From Candidatus Multiplicimicrobium inquinatum (GTDB lineage Bacteria; Omnitrophota; Omnitrophia; Omnitrophales; Aquincolibacteriaceae), in contig DDUN01000006.1 in the NCBI GenBank assembly GCA_002344825.1, positions 1 to 64,000 of the forward strand: 64,000 nt of DNA, read 5' to 3'. Made by a program: the position numbers and the translations under genes. The notes beneath the pieces were generated by a model that worked only from the letters and a program-made list of their open reading frames with translations, made no database searches and was not told the DNA's origin. Shown here piece after piece: positions 43,257 to 51,855 of the stretch; the first letter of the stretch is position 1; each line of letters begins with the position of its first letter.

Positions 43257-43433
43257 ATGCCTGTAAAAAAAATGAAGAAAATCAAGGGTTCGCAGGTTCG
43301 GGTTTTTAAAATAAAGAATCGCCGCGGATTGGCGGGACTTTGTCTGGACCATTTAACGGAAGGGGCATCCAAGCCTCAGGTTTTGGAAAGAATGCGTAAG
43401 GCCTTACGCCGTTCGGGATACGAGCTGATTTAA
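43257..43433 (+). CDS. 58-aa basic protein, unannotated small gene
   Basis: A 58-aa ORF (MPVKKMKKIKGSQVRVFKIK...) with a strong AAGGAGGG ribosome site just before the ATG. The protein is very basic at the N-terminus, then has an RNRRGLAGLCLDHLTEG stretch and a helical C-terminus (VLERMRKALRRSGYEL). It resembles a small conserved protein of unknown function rather than noise: the ribosome site and the composition are both good. A TATAAT lies 53 nt upstream (43199-43204) without a clear -35. Confidence 0.68.
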   Translation: MPVKKMKKIKGSQVRVFKIKNRRGLAGLCLDHLTEGASKPQVLERMRKALRRSGYELI

Positions 43434-43462
43434 AAAACAGCTTTTAAGGGCTGATTCCCTGA

Positions 43463-43491
43463 TTGACAGTAAGGAGATGGATTCCTACAAT
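43463..43491 (+). promoter_or_regulatory. Promoter of the scpAB unit
   Basis: Perfect TTGACA (43463-43468), 17-nt spacer, TACAAT (43486-43491), 50 nt before scpA. It overlaps the end of a short terminator-like region after the small gene. Confidence 0.78.
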
Positions 43492-43541
43492 AGCCATACT
43501 TTGTGGGGTCTAATCATTTAACCTACTGGATTTAGTGCGCC

Positions 43542-44456
43542 ATGCCTGATTCGTCTGATAACAATATAAACTCGTCCTCTGAGGAAACGTCCGGCGAACT
43601 TCCTTTAGTTCATTCTGCTCCGGCGACTGAGGCTCAATCTACTGAGCCGGTTGAGCCCATTGCTTTTCTGCCGACGGAGAGGTCCATTGCCCTGCATGTC
43701 AAACTTGAAATTTATGACGGTCCGCTCGATCTTCTGCTCGATTTAATCAAAAAAAATGAAATGGATATTTACAATATCCCGATCACGGTTATTACACGCC
43801 AATACCTAGATTATCTTGAAACATTAAAAAGTCTCGACTTGGAAGTGGCTGGCGAATTTATTGTGATGGCCGCGACTTTGATTCACATAAAGTCGAAAAT
43901 GCTTCTTCCGCAGGAAGTGACACAGGAAGAAGATGATTCAGGGCAAGATCCCCGCAGCGAACTTGTGCGTAAGCTTTTGGAGTATCAAGCGTTCAAAGAA
44001 GCCGCGCGCGAACTGGGTTTTTTGCAAACGGAGCGCGGCAAGGTTTTTACGCGTCAAATCACGGATTATTATCTTTCTGATTTAAGTGCGGATGATGTCG
44101 GCATTGATACTTTCAGCGCTAATTTTTATGACCTTCTCGCTGCTTTCCAAAAAGTTTTGACTCAGCACGGGCGCGAGGCCATGCATGAAGTTTATGAGCA
44201 GGTTGTTTCGATTGAAGATAAAATTACGTCGATTAAAGGGCTGTTCACGCACAAAAACACGGTGCGATTTTTTGATTTGTTTTCTGAGCGGTGGACGAAG
44301 AATGAATTGATCGCCACCTTTTTGGCTTTGCTTGAAATTGTCCGAATGAAAATCGCGATCGTGAAGCAAGACAGTCAGTTTGAAGATATTGTGTTGGAAA
44401 AACGCGAACAAAATGAATTTCAGTTTTCCGTTCCGGCTCCGGCCGATGCGGTTTAA
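43542..44456 (+). CDS. scpA: Segregation and condensation protein A
   Basis: A 304-aa kleisin that bridges SMC dimers in chromosome condensation. The kleisin N-terminal helix region is HVKLEIYDGPLDLLLDLIKKNEMDIYNIP, with ITRQYLDYLE and the LIHIKSKMLLP segment typical of ScpA. A C-terminal winged helix (~220-300) follows. The N-terminal ~45 residues are an acidic low-complexity extension, absent from most ScpA proteins. scpB follows 17 nt later. Confidence 0.95.
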   Translation: MPDSSDNNINSSSEETSGELPLVHSAPATEAQSTEPVEPIAFLPTERSIALHVKLEIYDGPLDLLLDLIKKNEMDIYNIPITVITRQYLDYLETLKSLDLEVAGEFIVMAATLIHIKSKMLLPQEVTQEEDDSGQDPRSELVRKLLEYQAFKEAARELGFLQTERGKVFTRQITDYYLSDLSADDVGIDTFSANFYDLLAAFQKVLTQHGREAMHEVYEQVVSIEDKITSIKGLFTHKNTVRFFDLFSERWTKNELIATFLALLEIVRMKIAIVKQDSQFEDIVLEKREQNEFQFSVPAPADAV

Positions 44457-44473
44457 GTAAATAGGGGATTATC

Positions 44474-45436
44474 ATGTCAAAAGCGGACGCCGTTAAAGAA
44501 AAAGAGAAAGAACAGAAGCTCAAAGCGCTTAGGCGTGAATTAGACGAGCAAATCACCGAACAGCTTGAAGCAGCTGCCGTTTCTGAGCAGCTGGATACGG
44601 AGCGTCTGAATAGTGTTGATACCCAGCAATTATCCGAAGCGGATCTTGAAGACCCAACGCGCGCCAAGCAGGTAATTGAAGCCCTTATTTTTGCTTCATC
44701 GAAACCAATTACCCCTGCTGAAATCCGCAAAGTTGCAAAGTCGCTGACGCCCGCCGTGATTAAAGACTATGTTGCCGCGATTCAAGCCGAGTATGTTGCC
44801 ACGAATCGTCCATTTGATTTGGTTGAAGTTGCCGGCGGTTACGAAATTGCGACCAAAAAAGAATTTGCTCCCTGGATTTTTAAAATTGAGCTTCAGAAAA
44901 AAGTAAAGCAAGCTTCTCATTCCGCGCTTGAGACTTTGGCGATTCTTGCTTATAAGCAGCCTTTGACGCGGGCCGAAATCGAAGAGCTCCGCGGTGTGGA
45001 TACCAGCGGGGTGATGTCGACTTTGATGGAAAAAGATTTTGTGAAGATTGTAGGCAAAAAAGAAGTTCCCGGGCGCCCATTTCTGTATGGCACGACGGAT
45101 AAATTTTTAGAACACTTCGGCTTAAAAGATTTGACCGATTTGCCGAACATTGACGAGATTCGTGATTTGGTTTCGAAATCCGTTAAAAAAGACGAGCTTC
45201 TTTCCACTGCCCGTGTTGTTTCTGCCTCTGAGCCTTCGGCTCAACCGGCGGAAGGAGATTTGTTGGTTTCCGAAGATCCGGTGAAGGCGATTGATCACGA
45301 AGCTGAAAAGCGTGAACGTGAGAAAATGCTCGCTGAAATTACGGATGAAATTGAATCCGTCAGCACGAAGGTTGATTTTCAGACTGAAGCCCCATCCGCC
45401 GAAGCAGCGCCTCCGCAGGACGAAAAGGCGCAATAA
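44474..45436 (+). CDS. scpB: Segregation and condensation protein B
   Basis: A 320-aa partner of ScpA in the SMC complex. Core winged-helix domains span ~57-225 (KQVIEALIFASSKPITPAEIRKV ... LETLAILAYKQPLTRAEIEELRGVDTSGVM). The N-terminal ~50 residues are Glu/Lys/Gln-rich coiled coil, and the C-terminal ~90 residues are acidic and unstructured. That tail carries a copy of the small hairpin repeat (45224-45250) translated in frame as ASEPSAQPAE, so the repeat was tolerated inside the gene. Confidence 0.95.
   Translation: MSKADAVKEKEKEQKLKALRRELDEQITEQLEAAAVSEQLDTERLNSVDTQQLSEADLEDPTRAKQVIEALIFASSKPITPAEIRKVAKSLTPAVIKDYVAAIQAEYVATNRPFDLVEVAGGYEIATKKEFAPWIFKIELQKKVKQASHSALETLAILAYKQPLTRAEIEELRGVDTSGVMSTLMEKDFVKIVGKKEVPGRPFLYGTTDKFLEHFGLKDLTDLPNIDEIRDLVSKSVKKDELLSTARVVSASEPSAQPAEGDLLVSEDPVKAIDHEAEKREREKMLAEITDEIESVSTKVDFQTEAPSAEAAPPQDEKAQ
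45224..45250 (+). repeat. Small hairpin repeat, copy H (inside scpB)
   Basis: GCCTC, TGAGCC/GGCTCA stem, TTC loop, ACCGGCG. Only this copy of the family lies inside a coding region; the reading frame continues through it. Confidence 0.72.
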
Positions 45437-45505
45437 GCCGCGCGCTTGTGTCTCGGTTAAAATTGAGCGGTACGCGTTACGAAATTCGCGGTACAATACT
45501 TAAAT

Positions 45506-46588
45506 ATGAGTAAAAAAAAGCTGCAAGGCATTCGCAAGCATATCGACCAAATTGATTCACGTATTCTAGATCTTCTTGATCAACGGATGCGTCACGTGCT
45601 TGCCATCGGCCACGAAAAATCAAAAAAAGGCAGCCCTGTTTATTCTCCGGCGCGTGAAAAAGAAATTTTTCAGAACCTCGAAAAACGCGCGGCCAAAGGT
45701 TTGCTTTCTCCTACGGCGCTGAAAGCAATTTATCGTGAAATTATGTCGGCGGCTATCGCGCTTGAAAAGCCGATTCAGATTTCTTATCTCGGACCTGAAG
45801 CTACTTACACTCATTTAGCCTCGCTTTCCAAGTTCGGCGCCAGTGTGGCTTATTCTCCCGCGGAAAGTTTTCGGGAAGTGTTTCGCGATGTAGAGCAGGC
45901 TGTTTCAGATTACGGTGTGATTCCCATCGAAAACTCCATCGATGGAGCGGTGACGCATGCGCTTGATTTGCTGATTGATTCTGATTTAAAAATTTGCTCT
46001 GAAATTTACTTCGGTATTTCGCATCAGTTGATGGCGAAAGTAGACATTAAAAAAATCAAGCGTGTTTATTCAAAGTCGGAAGTATTCGGTCAATGCCGGA
46101 TGTGGATTGAAAGACATTTGCACGGAGTAGAGTTGATTCCAGCGGCTTCGTCCGCCGCTGCCGCGCAGAAAGTTAAAAATGAAAAAGGAGCGGCCGCGAT
46201 CGGGTCCGCCTTGGCGTCGAAGCTTTATGGACTGCCGGTGATCGCGAAAAACATTCAGGACTTTTCCGAAAATGTAACCCGATTTTTAGTGGTCGGTAAA
46301 ACTATTCCGGGCCAGACGGGAGATGATAAAACTTCGATTTTAGTTTCCGTTAAAGACAAGGTCGGAGCTTTGCATGAGGTGATTGCGCCTTTCATGAAGT
46401 ATAAAGTGAATATGAGCAAAATTGAATCGCGTCCGTCTAAGAAAAAAGCCTGGGAGTATTATTTTTTTATTGATTTCGAAGGGCATGTTGAGAATCCGCG
46501 CGTGCGCCGCATGCTCGCGGAAGTTGAAAAGCATGCTCGTTTCGTCAAAGTTTTGGGGTCATTTCCTTCAGCCGGAGCCAGCCGGTAG
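45506..46588 (+). CDS. pheA: Chorismate mutase / prephenate dehydratase (P-protein)
   Basis: A 360-aa bifunctional enzyme making phenylpyruvate from chorismate. Chorismate-mutase helices occupy residues ~1-85 (IRKHIDQIDSRILDLLDQRM), prephenate dehydratase ~92-270 (ISYLGPEATYTHLAS, IPIENSIDGAVTHALDLL, RFLVVG), and an ACT regulatory domain with the ESRP motif ~280-355. The mutase and dehydratase order is the usual one. hisC and tyrA follow, so the cluster covers Phe and Tyr formation. Confidence 0.95.
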   Translation: MSKKKLQGIRKHIDQIDSRILDLLDQRMRHVLAIGHEKSKKGSPVYSPAREKEIFQNLEKRAAKGLLSPTALKAIYREIMSAAIALEKPIQISYLGPEATYTHLASLSKFGASVAYSPAESFREVFRDVEQAVSDYGVIPIENSIDGAVTHALDLLIDSDLKICSEIYFGISHQLMAKVDIKKIKRVYSKSEVFGQCRMWIERHLHGVELIPAASSAAAAQKVKNEKGAAAIGSALASKLYGLPVIAKNIQDFSENVTRFLVVGKTIPGQTGDDKTSILVSVKDKVGALHEVIAPFMKYKVNMSKIESRPSKKKAWEYYFFIDFEGHVENPRVRRMLAEVEKHARFVKVLGSFPSAGASR

Positions 46589-46605
46589 ATTTTCAAGGAT
46601 ATTTT

Positions 46606-47718
46606 ATGATGTCGACAGAGCCTGCTTTCAAAAAAAATATTGAAGCCATTCATCCCTATGAGCCTGGGAAACCGATCAAGGAAGTTCAGCGTGAATTGGG
46701 TTTGAAGCAAATCGTTAAATTGGCGTCAAACGAAAACCCTTTGGGCGTTTCTCCACTTGCTTTGAAAGAAATGCAGCGCGTCCTGAAAGAGTGCTTTCTT
46801 TACCCCGAAGGCGGATGCCACGAGGTTTTGCATGCGCTTTCCCGCGAACTCAAACTTCCACCCGAGCAAATTATTTTCGGTAACGGCTCCAATGAAATTA
46901 TTGAGCTGGTTGGACGCGGATTTCTTTCCGAAGGCGATGAAGTTGTTTCGTCGGAGAGTTCTTTTCTTGTTTATCCTATTTTAACGCAGGCTTCCGGCGG
47001 GAAGTATGTCAGTGTGCCGATGACCTCTGATTACCGTTATGATTTGAAAGCGCTTGCTGAAGCGGTAACACCTAAAACTAAAATTATTTTCATTGCGAAT
47101 CCGAATAATCCGACGGGAACTTATGTCCGCCGCCGTGAAGTCGAGCGGTTTTTGAAGCGTGTGCCTAAGCGTGTTGTGGTCTGCTTTGACGAAGCTTATT
47201 TTGATTTTGTGGACGCCAAAGACTTTCCGGATATTCTCGAATTAATTCGCGGCGGCTCGCCGAATGTTTTATTGTTTCGGACTTTCTCCAAGGCGTATGG
47301 GCTTGCAGGTGTACGCATTGGTTATGCTTGTGCCTCAGCCAAAGTAATTGGCTATCTGCATAAAATTCGCCAGCCTTTTAATGTGAATATGGTGGCGCAA
47401 GCGGCGGCGAAAGGCGCAATCCAAGATAAAGCCTTCAGAAAGAAAACGCGCGAGATCACTTTTCAGGGGCGAAAGTTTTTAGCCGAGACTTTCGATAAAT
47501 TGGGGCTTGAACATTTGCCGAGCCAAGCCAATTTTATTTTGGTGAAGGTGAATCAAAACGGACGCGAGCTTTGCAAATCTTTCCTTAAAAAAGGAATTAT
47601 CGTGCGCGCGATGGATGCTTATGGTTTTGATGACTGGATTCGCGTGACGATCGGCCTTCCGAAACAGAACCGCTTATTCATTAAGCGCTTGGTCAAATTT
47701 TTAGGGCTGAAGCGTTGA
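46606..47718 (+). CDS. hisC: Histidinol-phosphate / aromatic amino acid aminotransferase
   Basis: A 370-aa fold-type I PLP enzyme of the HisC group: LASNENPLGVSPLALKEM, IFGNGSNEIIELVGRGF, the Asp/Tyr pair VCFDEAYFDFVD, and the PLP lysine in RTFSKAYGLAGVRIGY. Flanked by pheA and tyrA, with no histidine-pathway genes nearby, it probably transaminates phenylpyruvate and 4-hydroxyphenylpyruvate; it may serve histidine synthesis too. Overlap with tyrA is 4 nt. Confidence 0.9.
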   Translation: MMSTEPAFKKNIEAIHPYEPGKPIKEVQRELGLKQIVKLASNENPLGVSPLALKEMQRVLKECFLYPEGGCHEVLHALSRELKLPPEQIIFGNGSNEIIELVGRGFLSEGDEVVSSESSFLVYPILTQASGGKYVSVPMTSDYRYDLKALAEAVTPKTKIIFIANPNNPTGTYVRRREVERFLKRVPKRVVVCFDEAYFDFVDAKDFPDILELIRGGSPNVLLFRTFSKAYGLAGVRIGYACASAKVIGYLHKIRQPFNVNMVAQAAAKGAIQDKAFRKKTREITFQGRKFLAETFDKLGLEHLPSQANFILVKVNQNGRELCKSFLKKGIIVRAMDAYGFDDWIRVTIGLPKQNRLFIKRLVKFLGLKR

Positions 47719-48596
47719 AGTCGCCCGCGTTTAAAAAAATCGTTATCATTGGACTTGGTTTGATGGGCGGCTCGCTTGCCGCCGCCGCACGAAAAAAATT
47801 TCCTAATTCTCAAATTGTCGGGGTCTCAAGAAGTCGCAATGCTCTAAATCTTGCTTTTAAAAGAAAATGGATCACTGAAGGACATTACGATCAAAATTTA
47901 GAAATGGCATTGGCGGGGGCTGATTTTGTTGTGATTTGTACGCCTGTAGATTTGATTTTTCACTATTTAGGCATAATTGATAAATCTGTTCAAAATCCTG
48001 TTGTTGTTACGGATGTGGGCAGCGCTCAAAACTCAACGGCGGAGTTGGTGAAAAGGAAAAAATGGAAGTATGTGCGTTACGTCGGTGCCCATCCCATGGT
48101 TGGATCGGATGCGCGGGGTATTCATGCAGCTAAACCCTCGTTATATGAGAATGGCGTAGTTATCATAACTGGTGAAAGTAAAAAGCCTGGGTTTCGGCCG
48201 GTTGCACAATTTTGGAAAGAAATTGCTAGAGAGGTTAGTCATTTTGATCCAAAAATCCATGATAATCTTATTGCGCAAATTAGCCACTTGCCGCATTTGC
48301 TTTCTACTTGCCTAATGCTTACAGCTTCTAAAGCCTCTTTGAAGGTTGCCGCCACGGGTTTTAAGGATATGACGAGATTGGCAAATGGGGCCGAATCAAT
48401 ATGGGCCCCAATCTTCACGAGTAATAAGACGTATTTGATTAAAGCCCTTTCTAAATATAAAAAGGAGTTAGCTAAATTAGAACATTTAGTTAAGTCTAAT
48501 GATACCAATGGCTTGCGTAAGGTATTGCGAAATGCTGCGGAATTACGCAACAAGTGGGAACGTTCAAAGAAGAATATTGCTTGCCTGCCAGACTGA
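47715..48596 (+). CDS. tyrA: Prephenate dehydrogenase
   Basis: A 293-aa NAD-dependent enzyme making 4-hydroxyphenylpyruvate. The Rossmann motif is KKIVIIGLGLMGGSLAAAA, then VVTDVGSAQNSTAELV and the substrate His in YVGAHPMVGSDARGIHAA; SHLPHLLSTCLM is also typical. The start is TTG at 47715, overlapping the hisC stop (TTGA); no ATG in frame is close. Its later two-thirds look more AT-rich in codon choice than neighbouring genes. aroA and cmk, which often separate tyrA from rpsA in related orders, are absent. Confidence 0.92.
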   Translation: MKSPAFKKIVIIGLGLMGGSLAAAARKKFPNSQIVGVSRSRNALNLAFKRKWITEGHYDQNLEMALAGADFVVICTPVDLIFHYLGIIDKSVQNPVVVTDVGSAQNSTAELVKRKKWKYVRYVGAHPMVGSDARGIHAAKPSLYENGVVIITGESKKPGFRPVAQFWKEIAREVSHFDPKIHDNLIAQISHLPHLLSTCLMLTASKASLKVAATGFKDMTRLANGAESIWAPIFTSNKTYLIKALSKYKKELAKLEHLVKSNDTNGLRKVLRNAAELRNKWERSKKNIACLPD

Positions 48597-48608
48597 TTCG
48601 CCTATAAT
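48581..48608 (+). promoter_or_regulatory. Promoter and long leader of rpsA
   Basis: TTGCCT (48581-48586), 16-nt spacer, perfect TATAAT (48603-48608), overlapping the end of tyrA. The leader to ATG 48789 is ~175 nt and has small hairpins (GAAGGGTATTTTGCCCT, CCGGATGGTCCGG). Ribosomal protein S1 often regulates its own translation, so autoregulation through this leader is plausible. Confidence 0.65.
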
Positions 48609-48788
48609 TCTCCCTCACGCGAAGGGTATTTTGCCCTGAGCGAATTCAATCATAGAATCCGGATGGTCCGGGTTCCAAGAGTTAAACTGTTTTCCGATGC
48701 GGCAATCGCAAAGGGGAAAATCCGACTGACCGTTTCACGGCCACAGGAAAAATAAGACAGGGCTCTTAAACAGGAGAAATCAATCAGC

Positions 48789-50333
48789 ATGTCAACATTC
48801 GCAGAACTTTTCGAAGCATCCACAAGCAGTCTTGCAGAAGGCTCTTTAGTTAAAGGCACGATCGTTGCCGTAAAAAACAACCAGGTGATGGTTGATATCG
48901 GATTTAAAGCCGAAGGTCTTTTAGATATTAATGAATTTTCTTCCCCTGAAGAAGCCGTGATCGGCTCTGAAGTTGAAGTTCTGTTTGAATCGTTTGACGA
49001 TAAAAACGGTTTGTCTGTTGTTTCCAAGCGTAAAGCCGATCGTCAGCGTACTTGGAATGAAATTCTTTCCACAGCTCAAGAAGGTACGATTGTTGACGGT
49101 CGTATTTCCCGTAAAGTACGCGGCGGTCTTATGGTTGACGTGGGCATGGATGCTTTCTTGCCTGCTTCGCTGCTTGACGTTCGCCCGGTACGCAACGTTG
49201 ACGCGTTGCTCGGTCTCCGCAGTAAATTTGTGATCGTAAAAATCAATCACAAGCGCAAAAACATCGTTGTTTCCCGCAAAGATTTTCTCGAAAAAGAACG
49301 CAGCGTTCTCCGCACCGACCGCTTGAGCAAGCTCGCCGTGAATGACGTTGTACAAGGAAAAGCTAAGAACATCACTGATTTCGGTGTGTTCGTTGACTTG
49401 GGCGATCTTGACGGATTGCTGCATATCACCGATATGTGCTGGGGCCGCATTTCTCATCCTTCTGAAATGGTTAAGGTTGGGGATGAAATCGAAGTGGTTG
49501 TGATCGGCATTGATCGCGAAAAGAACAAAGTTTCTCTCGGTCTTAAGCAGAAATCCAAGGATCCTTGGGTTGCTGTTGACGATAAGTATTCCATCGGAAA
49601 CCAGGTTCGCGGCCGTGTTGTGAACATTCTTCCTTACGGTGCTTTCGTTGAACTTGAGCCCGGCATTGAAGGTTTGGTTCACATCAGCGAACTCAGCTGG
49701 ACGAAGCGCGTTGCGCATCCGAGCGAAATTCTCAAAGTCAGCGATGTGCTTGACGTTGTGATTCTGAGCCTCGACAAAGACAATCGTAAGATTTCTTTGG
49801 GTGCGAAGCAGACTCAGGAAAATCCGTGGAAAAAAGCCCAGGATAAATACAATGTCGGCGACCGCGTGAAGGGGAAGGTTCGTAATCTCGTGGATTACGG
49901 TGCTTTCATTGAACTTCAAGACGGTATCGACGGATTGCTGCATGTCTCCGATATGTCATGGACACAGAAAATTCAGAAAGCCGCTGACTTTGTTAAAAAA
50001 GGCGACGAGCTTGAATTGATGGTTCTTTCGGTGGATGTTGAAGCTCAGAAAATTTCTTTGGGCCTCAAGCAAATGAGCATCGATCCTTGGAATGATTTGA
50101 CGAAGGATTTACTCGCCGGTAATCAGGTGACAGGCAAAGTTTCGCGTATCGTGAACTTCGGCTTATTTGTCGAAATCGATGGCGGACTGGAGGGTCTTGT
50201 TCATATCTCCGAAATTCCGGATGCGAAGACACAAGCCGATGTTGAATCTCGTTTTAAGCCCGGTCAGTCCGTGAATTGCACGGTATTGAATGTGGATCAA
50301 GCGGGACGCAAAATCAGCCTCGCGCTGAAGTAA
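48789..50333 (+). CDS. rpsA: 30S ribosomal protein S1
   Basis: A 514-aa protein with six S1/OB domains in a row, starting near residues 17, 103, 186, 273, 360 and 447 (for example GKAKNITDFGVFVDLGDLDG, GRVVNILPYGAFVELEPGIEG, GKVRNLVDYGAFIELQDGID). It binds mRNA to the 30S subunit and helps unfold leaders. Six domains match the Proteobacteria-type S1. AGGAGA precedes the ATG. Codons are strongly biased, as expected for high expression. Confidence 0.95.
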   Translation: MSTFAELFEASTSSLAEGSLVKGTIVAVKNNQVMVDIGFKAEGLLDINEFSSPEEAVIGSEVEVLFESFDDKNGLSVVSKRKADRQRTWNEILSTAQEGTIVDGRISRKVRGGLMVDVGMDAFLPASLLDVRPVRNVDALLGLRSKFVIVKINHKRKNIVVSRKDFLEKERSVLRTDRLSKLAVNDVVQGKAKNITDFGVFVDLGDLDGLLHITDMCWGRISHPSEMVKVGDEIEVVVIGIDREKNKVSLGLKQKSKDPWVAVDDKYSIGNQVRGRVVNILPYGAFVELEPGIEGLVHISELSWTKRVAHPSEILKVSDVLDVVILSLDKDNRKISLGAKQTQENPWKKAQDKYNVGDRVKGKVRNLVDYGAFIELQDGIDGLLHVSDMSWTQKIQKAADFVKKGDELELMVLSVDVEAQKISLGLKQMSIDPWNDLTKDLLAGNQVTGKVSRIVNFGLFVEIDGGLEGLVHISEIPDAKTQADVESRFKPGQSVNCTVLNVDQAGRKISLALK

Positions 50334-50340
50334 CTTTTGC

Positions 50341-50390
50341 TCTGAGCTGTTTTGTGAGCCTCTGCGCAAGGCGCAACTGGCAAACAGCCC
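50341..50390 (+). repeat. Small hairpin repeat, copy G, with outer stem
   Basis: GCCTC, TGCGC/GCGCA stem, AAG loop, ACTGGC, enclosed by GCTGTTTTG and CAAACAGC, which pair. It lies 8-57 nt after the rpsA stop, so the whole may act as an imperfect terminator; there is no clear T-tract. Confidence 0.7.
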
Positions 50391-50409
50391 AACCGCGAAT
50401 GATTACACT

Positions 50410-51657
50410 ATGAACTCTTCGAGCGGACGCCGAGTCGTCGTAACAGGACTCGGCGTCCTTTCTTCTATCGGGACAGGGAAAGAAGCCTTTTGGGACGGAT
50501 TAGTTAACGCTCATAACGGTATTTCTCTCATCTCTGCGTTTGATCCTGCTGACTTTACGACTCGTTTTGCCGGTGAAATTAAAACTTTTGATCCTTCTGC
50601 CTATATTCATGTGAAGCAAATGAAACGCATGGATCGAACCTCGCAGTTTGCCGTGGCGGCATCTAAAATGGCGGTTCAGGACTCCGGCATTGATTTTCAA
50701 AAGCTCGGGCCCGAACGTGTGGGCGTTGTGATCGGCACCGCAATGGCGGGGCACGGCTACATTCTCGATCAGCACACGACTTTGATGAACAAGGGGCCGA
50801 TGCGCATCAATCCGTTTACCGCATTAGCGGGCTTTCCCGACGCTTGCGCGGGTAACGTTTCGATTGAGCTTGGCTTAACTGGGCCCAGCTTTTCAATTTC
50901 AACTGCATGTTCCTCCGCATCGGATGCAATGGGCTATGCCTTCGAATCGATTCGCTCCGGAAAACTTGATGCGCTTTTAATGGGCGGGGCTGAAGCTTCA
51001 ATTTTTCCCGGCATTCTCGCGGCATTTTGTGTCGCGCGCGCGATGTCTACCCGCAATGAATCGCCGGAAACTGCTTCGCGTCCTTTCAGCATGGATCGTG
51101 ACGGATTTGTACTCGGTGAAGGTGCCGGAATGTTTGTGCTTGAAGAGTATGAGCACGCGAAAGCCCGCGGCGCGCATATTTATGCCGAAGTTTTAGGCGC
51201 AGGCATGACTTGTGATGCTTACCATATGACCGCGCCCGACCCGGAAGGAAAGCAGGCTGCGCGTGCGATGCGCATGGCCCTGGACACGGCCCGCACTGAG
51301 CTGGATGAAATTGACTACATTAACGCGCATGGTACTTCTACTCCGCTGAATGACAAAACCGAAACTTTGATTATCAAAAAAGTTTTCGGTGAGCAGGCTT
51401 ATAAAATTCCGGTCAGCTCCACGAAGTCGATGATTGGTCATTTGATCGGCGCGGCCGGCGCGGTAGAGACAATCGCGGCTATCTTGGCGATGGATAAACA
51501 GGTTATTCCGCCGACACGCAACTACTCTTCAGTTGATCCTGATTGCGATCTTGATTATGTTCCGCACACTGCGAGACCTGCAAAAATCCGCAAGGTGCTT
51601 AAGAACTCATTCGGGTTTGGCGGGAAGAACTCGATCCTTGTTCTCGGCAAAGTTTGA
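50410..51657 (+). CDS. fabF: 3-oxoacyl-ACP synthase II
   Basis: A 415-aa condensing enzyme of fatty-acid elongation. The catalytic triad is Cys167 (ISTACSSASDAMG), the first His in DYINAHGTSTPLND and the second in STKSMIGHLIGAAGA. Normal length. fabF stands alone rather than in an acpP-fab cluster, and converges with lpxA across element 4. Alternative reading as FabB is less likely from the length and motifs. Confidence 0.95.
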   Translation: MNSSSGRRVVVTGLGVLSSIGTGKEAFWDGLVNAHNGISLISAFDPADFTTRFAGEIKTFDPSAYIHVKQMKRMDRTSQFAVAASKMAVQDSGIDFQKLGPERVGVVIGTAMAGHGYILDQHTTLMNKGPMRINPFTALAGFPDACAGNVSIELGLTGPSFSISTACSSASDAMGYAFESIRSGKLDALLMGGAEASIFPGILAAFCVARAMSTRNESPETASRPFSMDRDGFVLGEGAGMFVLEEYEHAKARGAHIYAEVLGAGMTCDAYHMTAPDPEGKQAARAMRMALDTARTELDEIDYINAHGTSTPLNDKTETLIIKKVFGEQAYKIPVSSTKSMIGHLIGAAGAVETIAAILAMDKQVIPPTRNYSSVDPDCDLDYVPHTARPAKIRKVLKNSFGFGGKNSILVLGKV

Positions 51658-51813
51658 AAATCTGCTGAAAAAGCCTCATCTGCTTCGTTCTGCGCCGCCG
51701 CGATTTCCTTGGCAAATCGCCAAACAATTTACTGCTTGTGCGGCGTATTGTTTCATACGCCTCCGCGGTCGTTTGCGCGCGTCTCGCATATAAGACTTTT
51801 TGAGCAGATTTTT
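51657..51813 (+). repeat. Long terminator-like hairpin repeat, element 4
   Basis: Starts at the fabF stop. Outer arms AAAATCTGCTGAAAAAG and CTTTTTGAGCAGATTTT pair; the core has GTGCGGCGTA...TACGCCTCCGCGG. It is longer than its relatives because of a ~40-nt insertion that contains a nested perfect hairpin, GCGATTT/AAATCGC. It lies between the convergent fabF and lpxA genes, where a bidirectional terminator would be useful. Confidence 0.78.
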
Positions 51814-51855
51814 CCCAGAAAAGTTTGTGTCGGAAGGATAGCGCGCGGGAAATTT

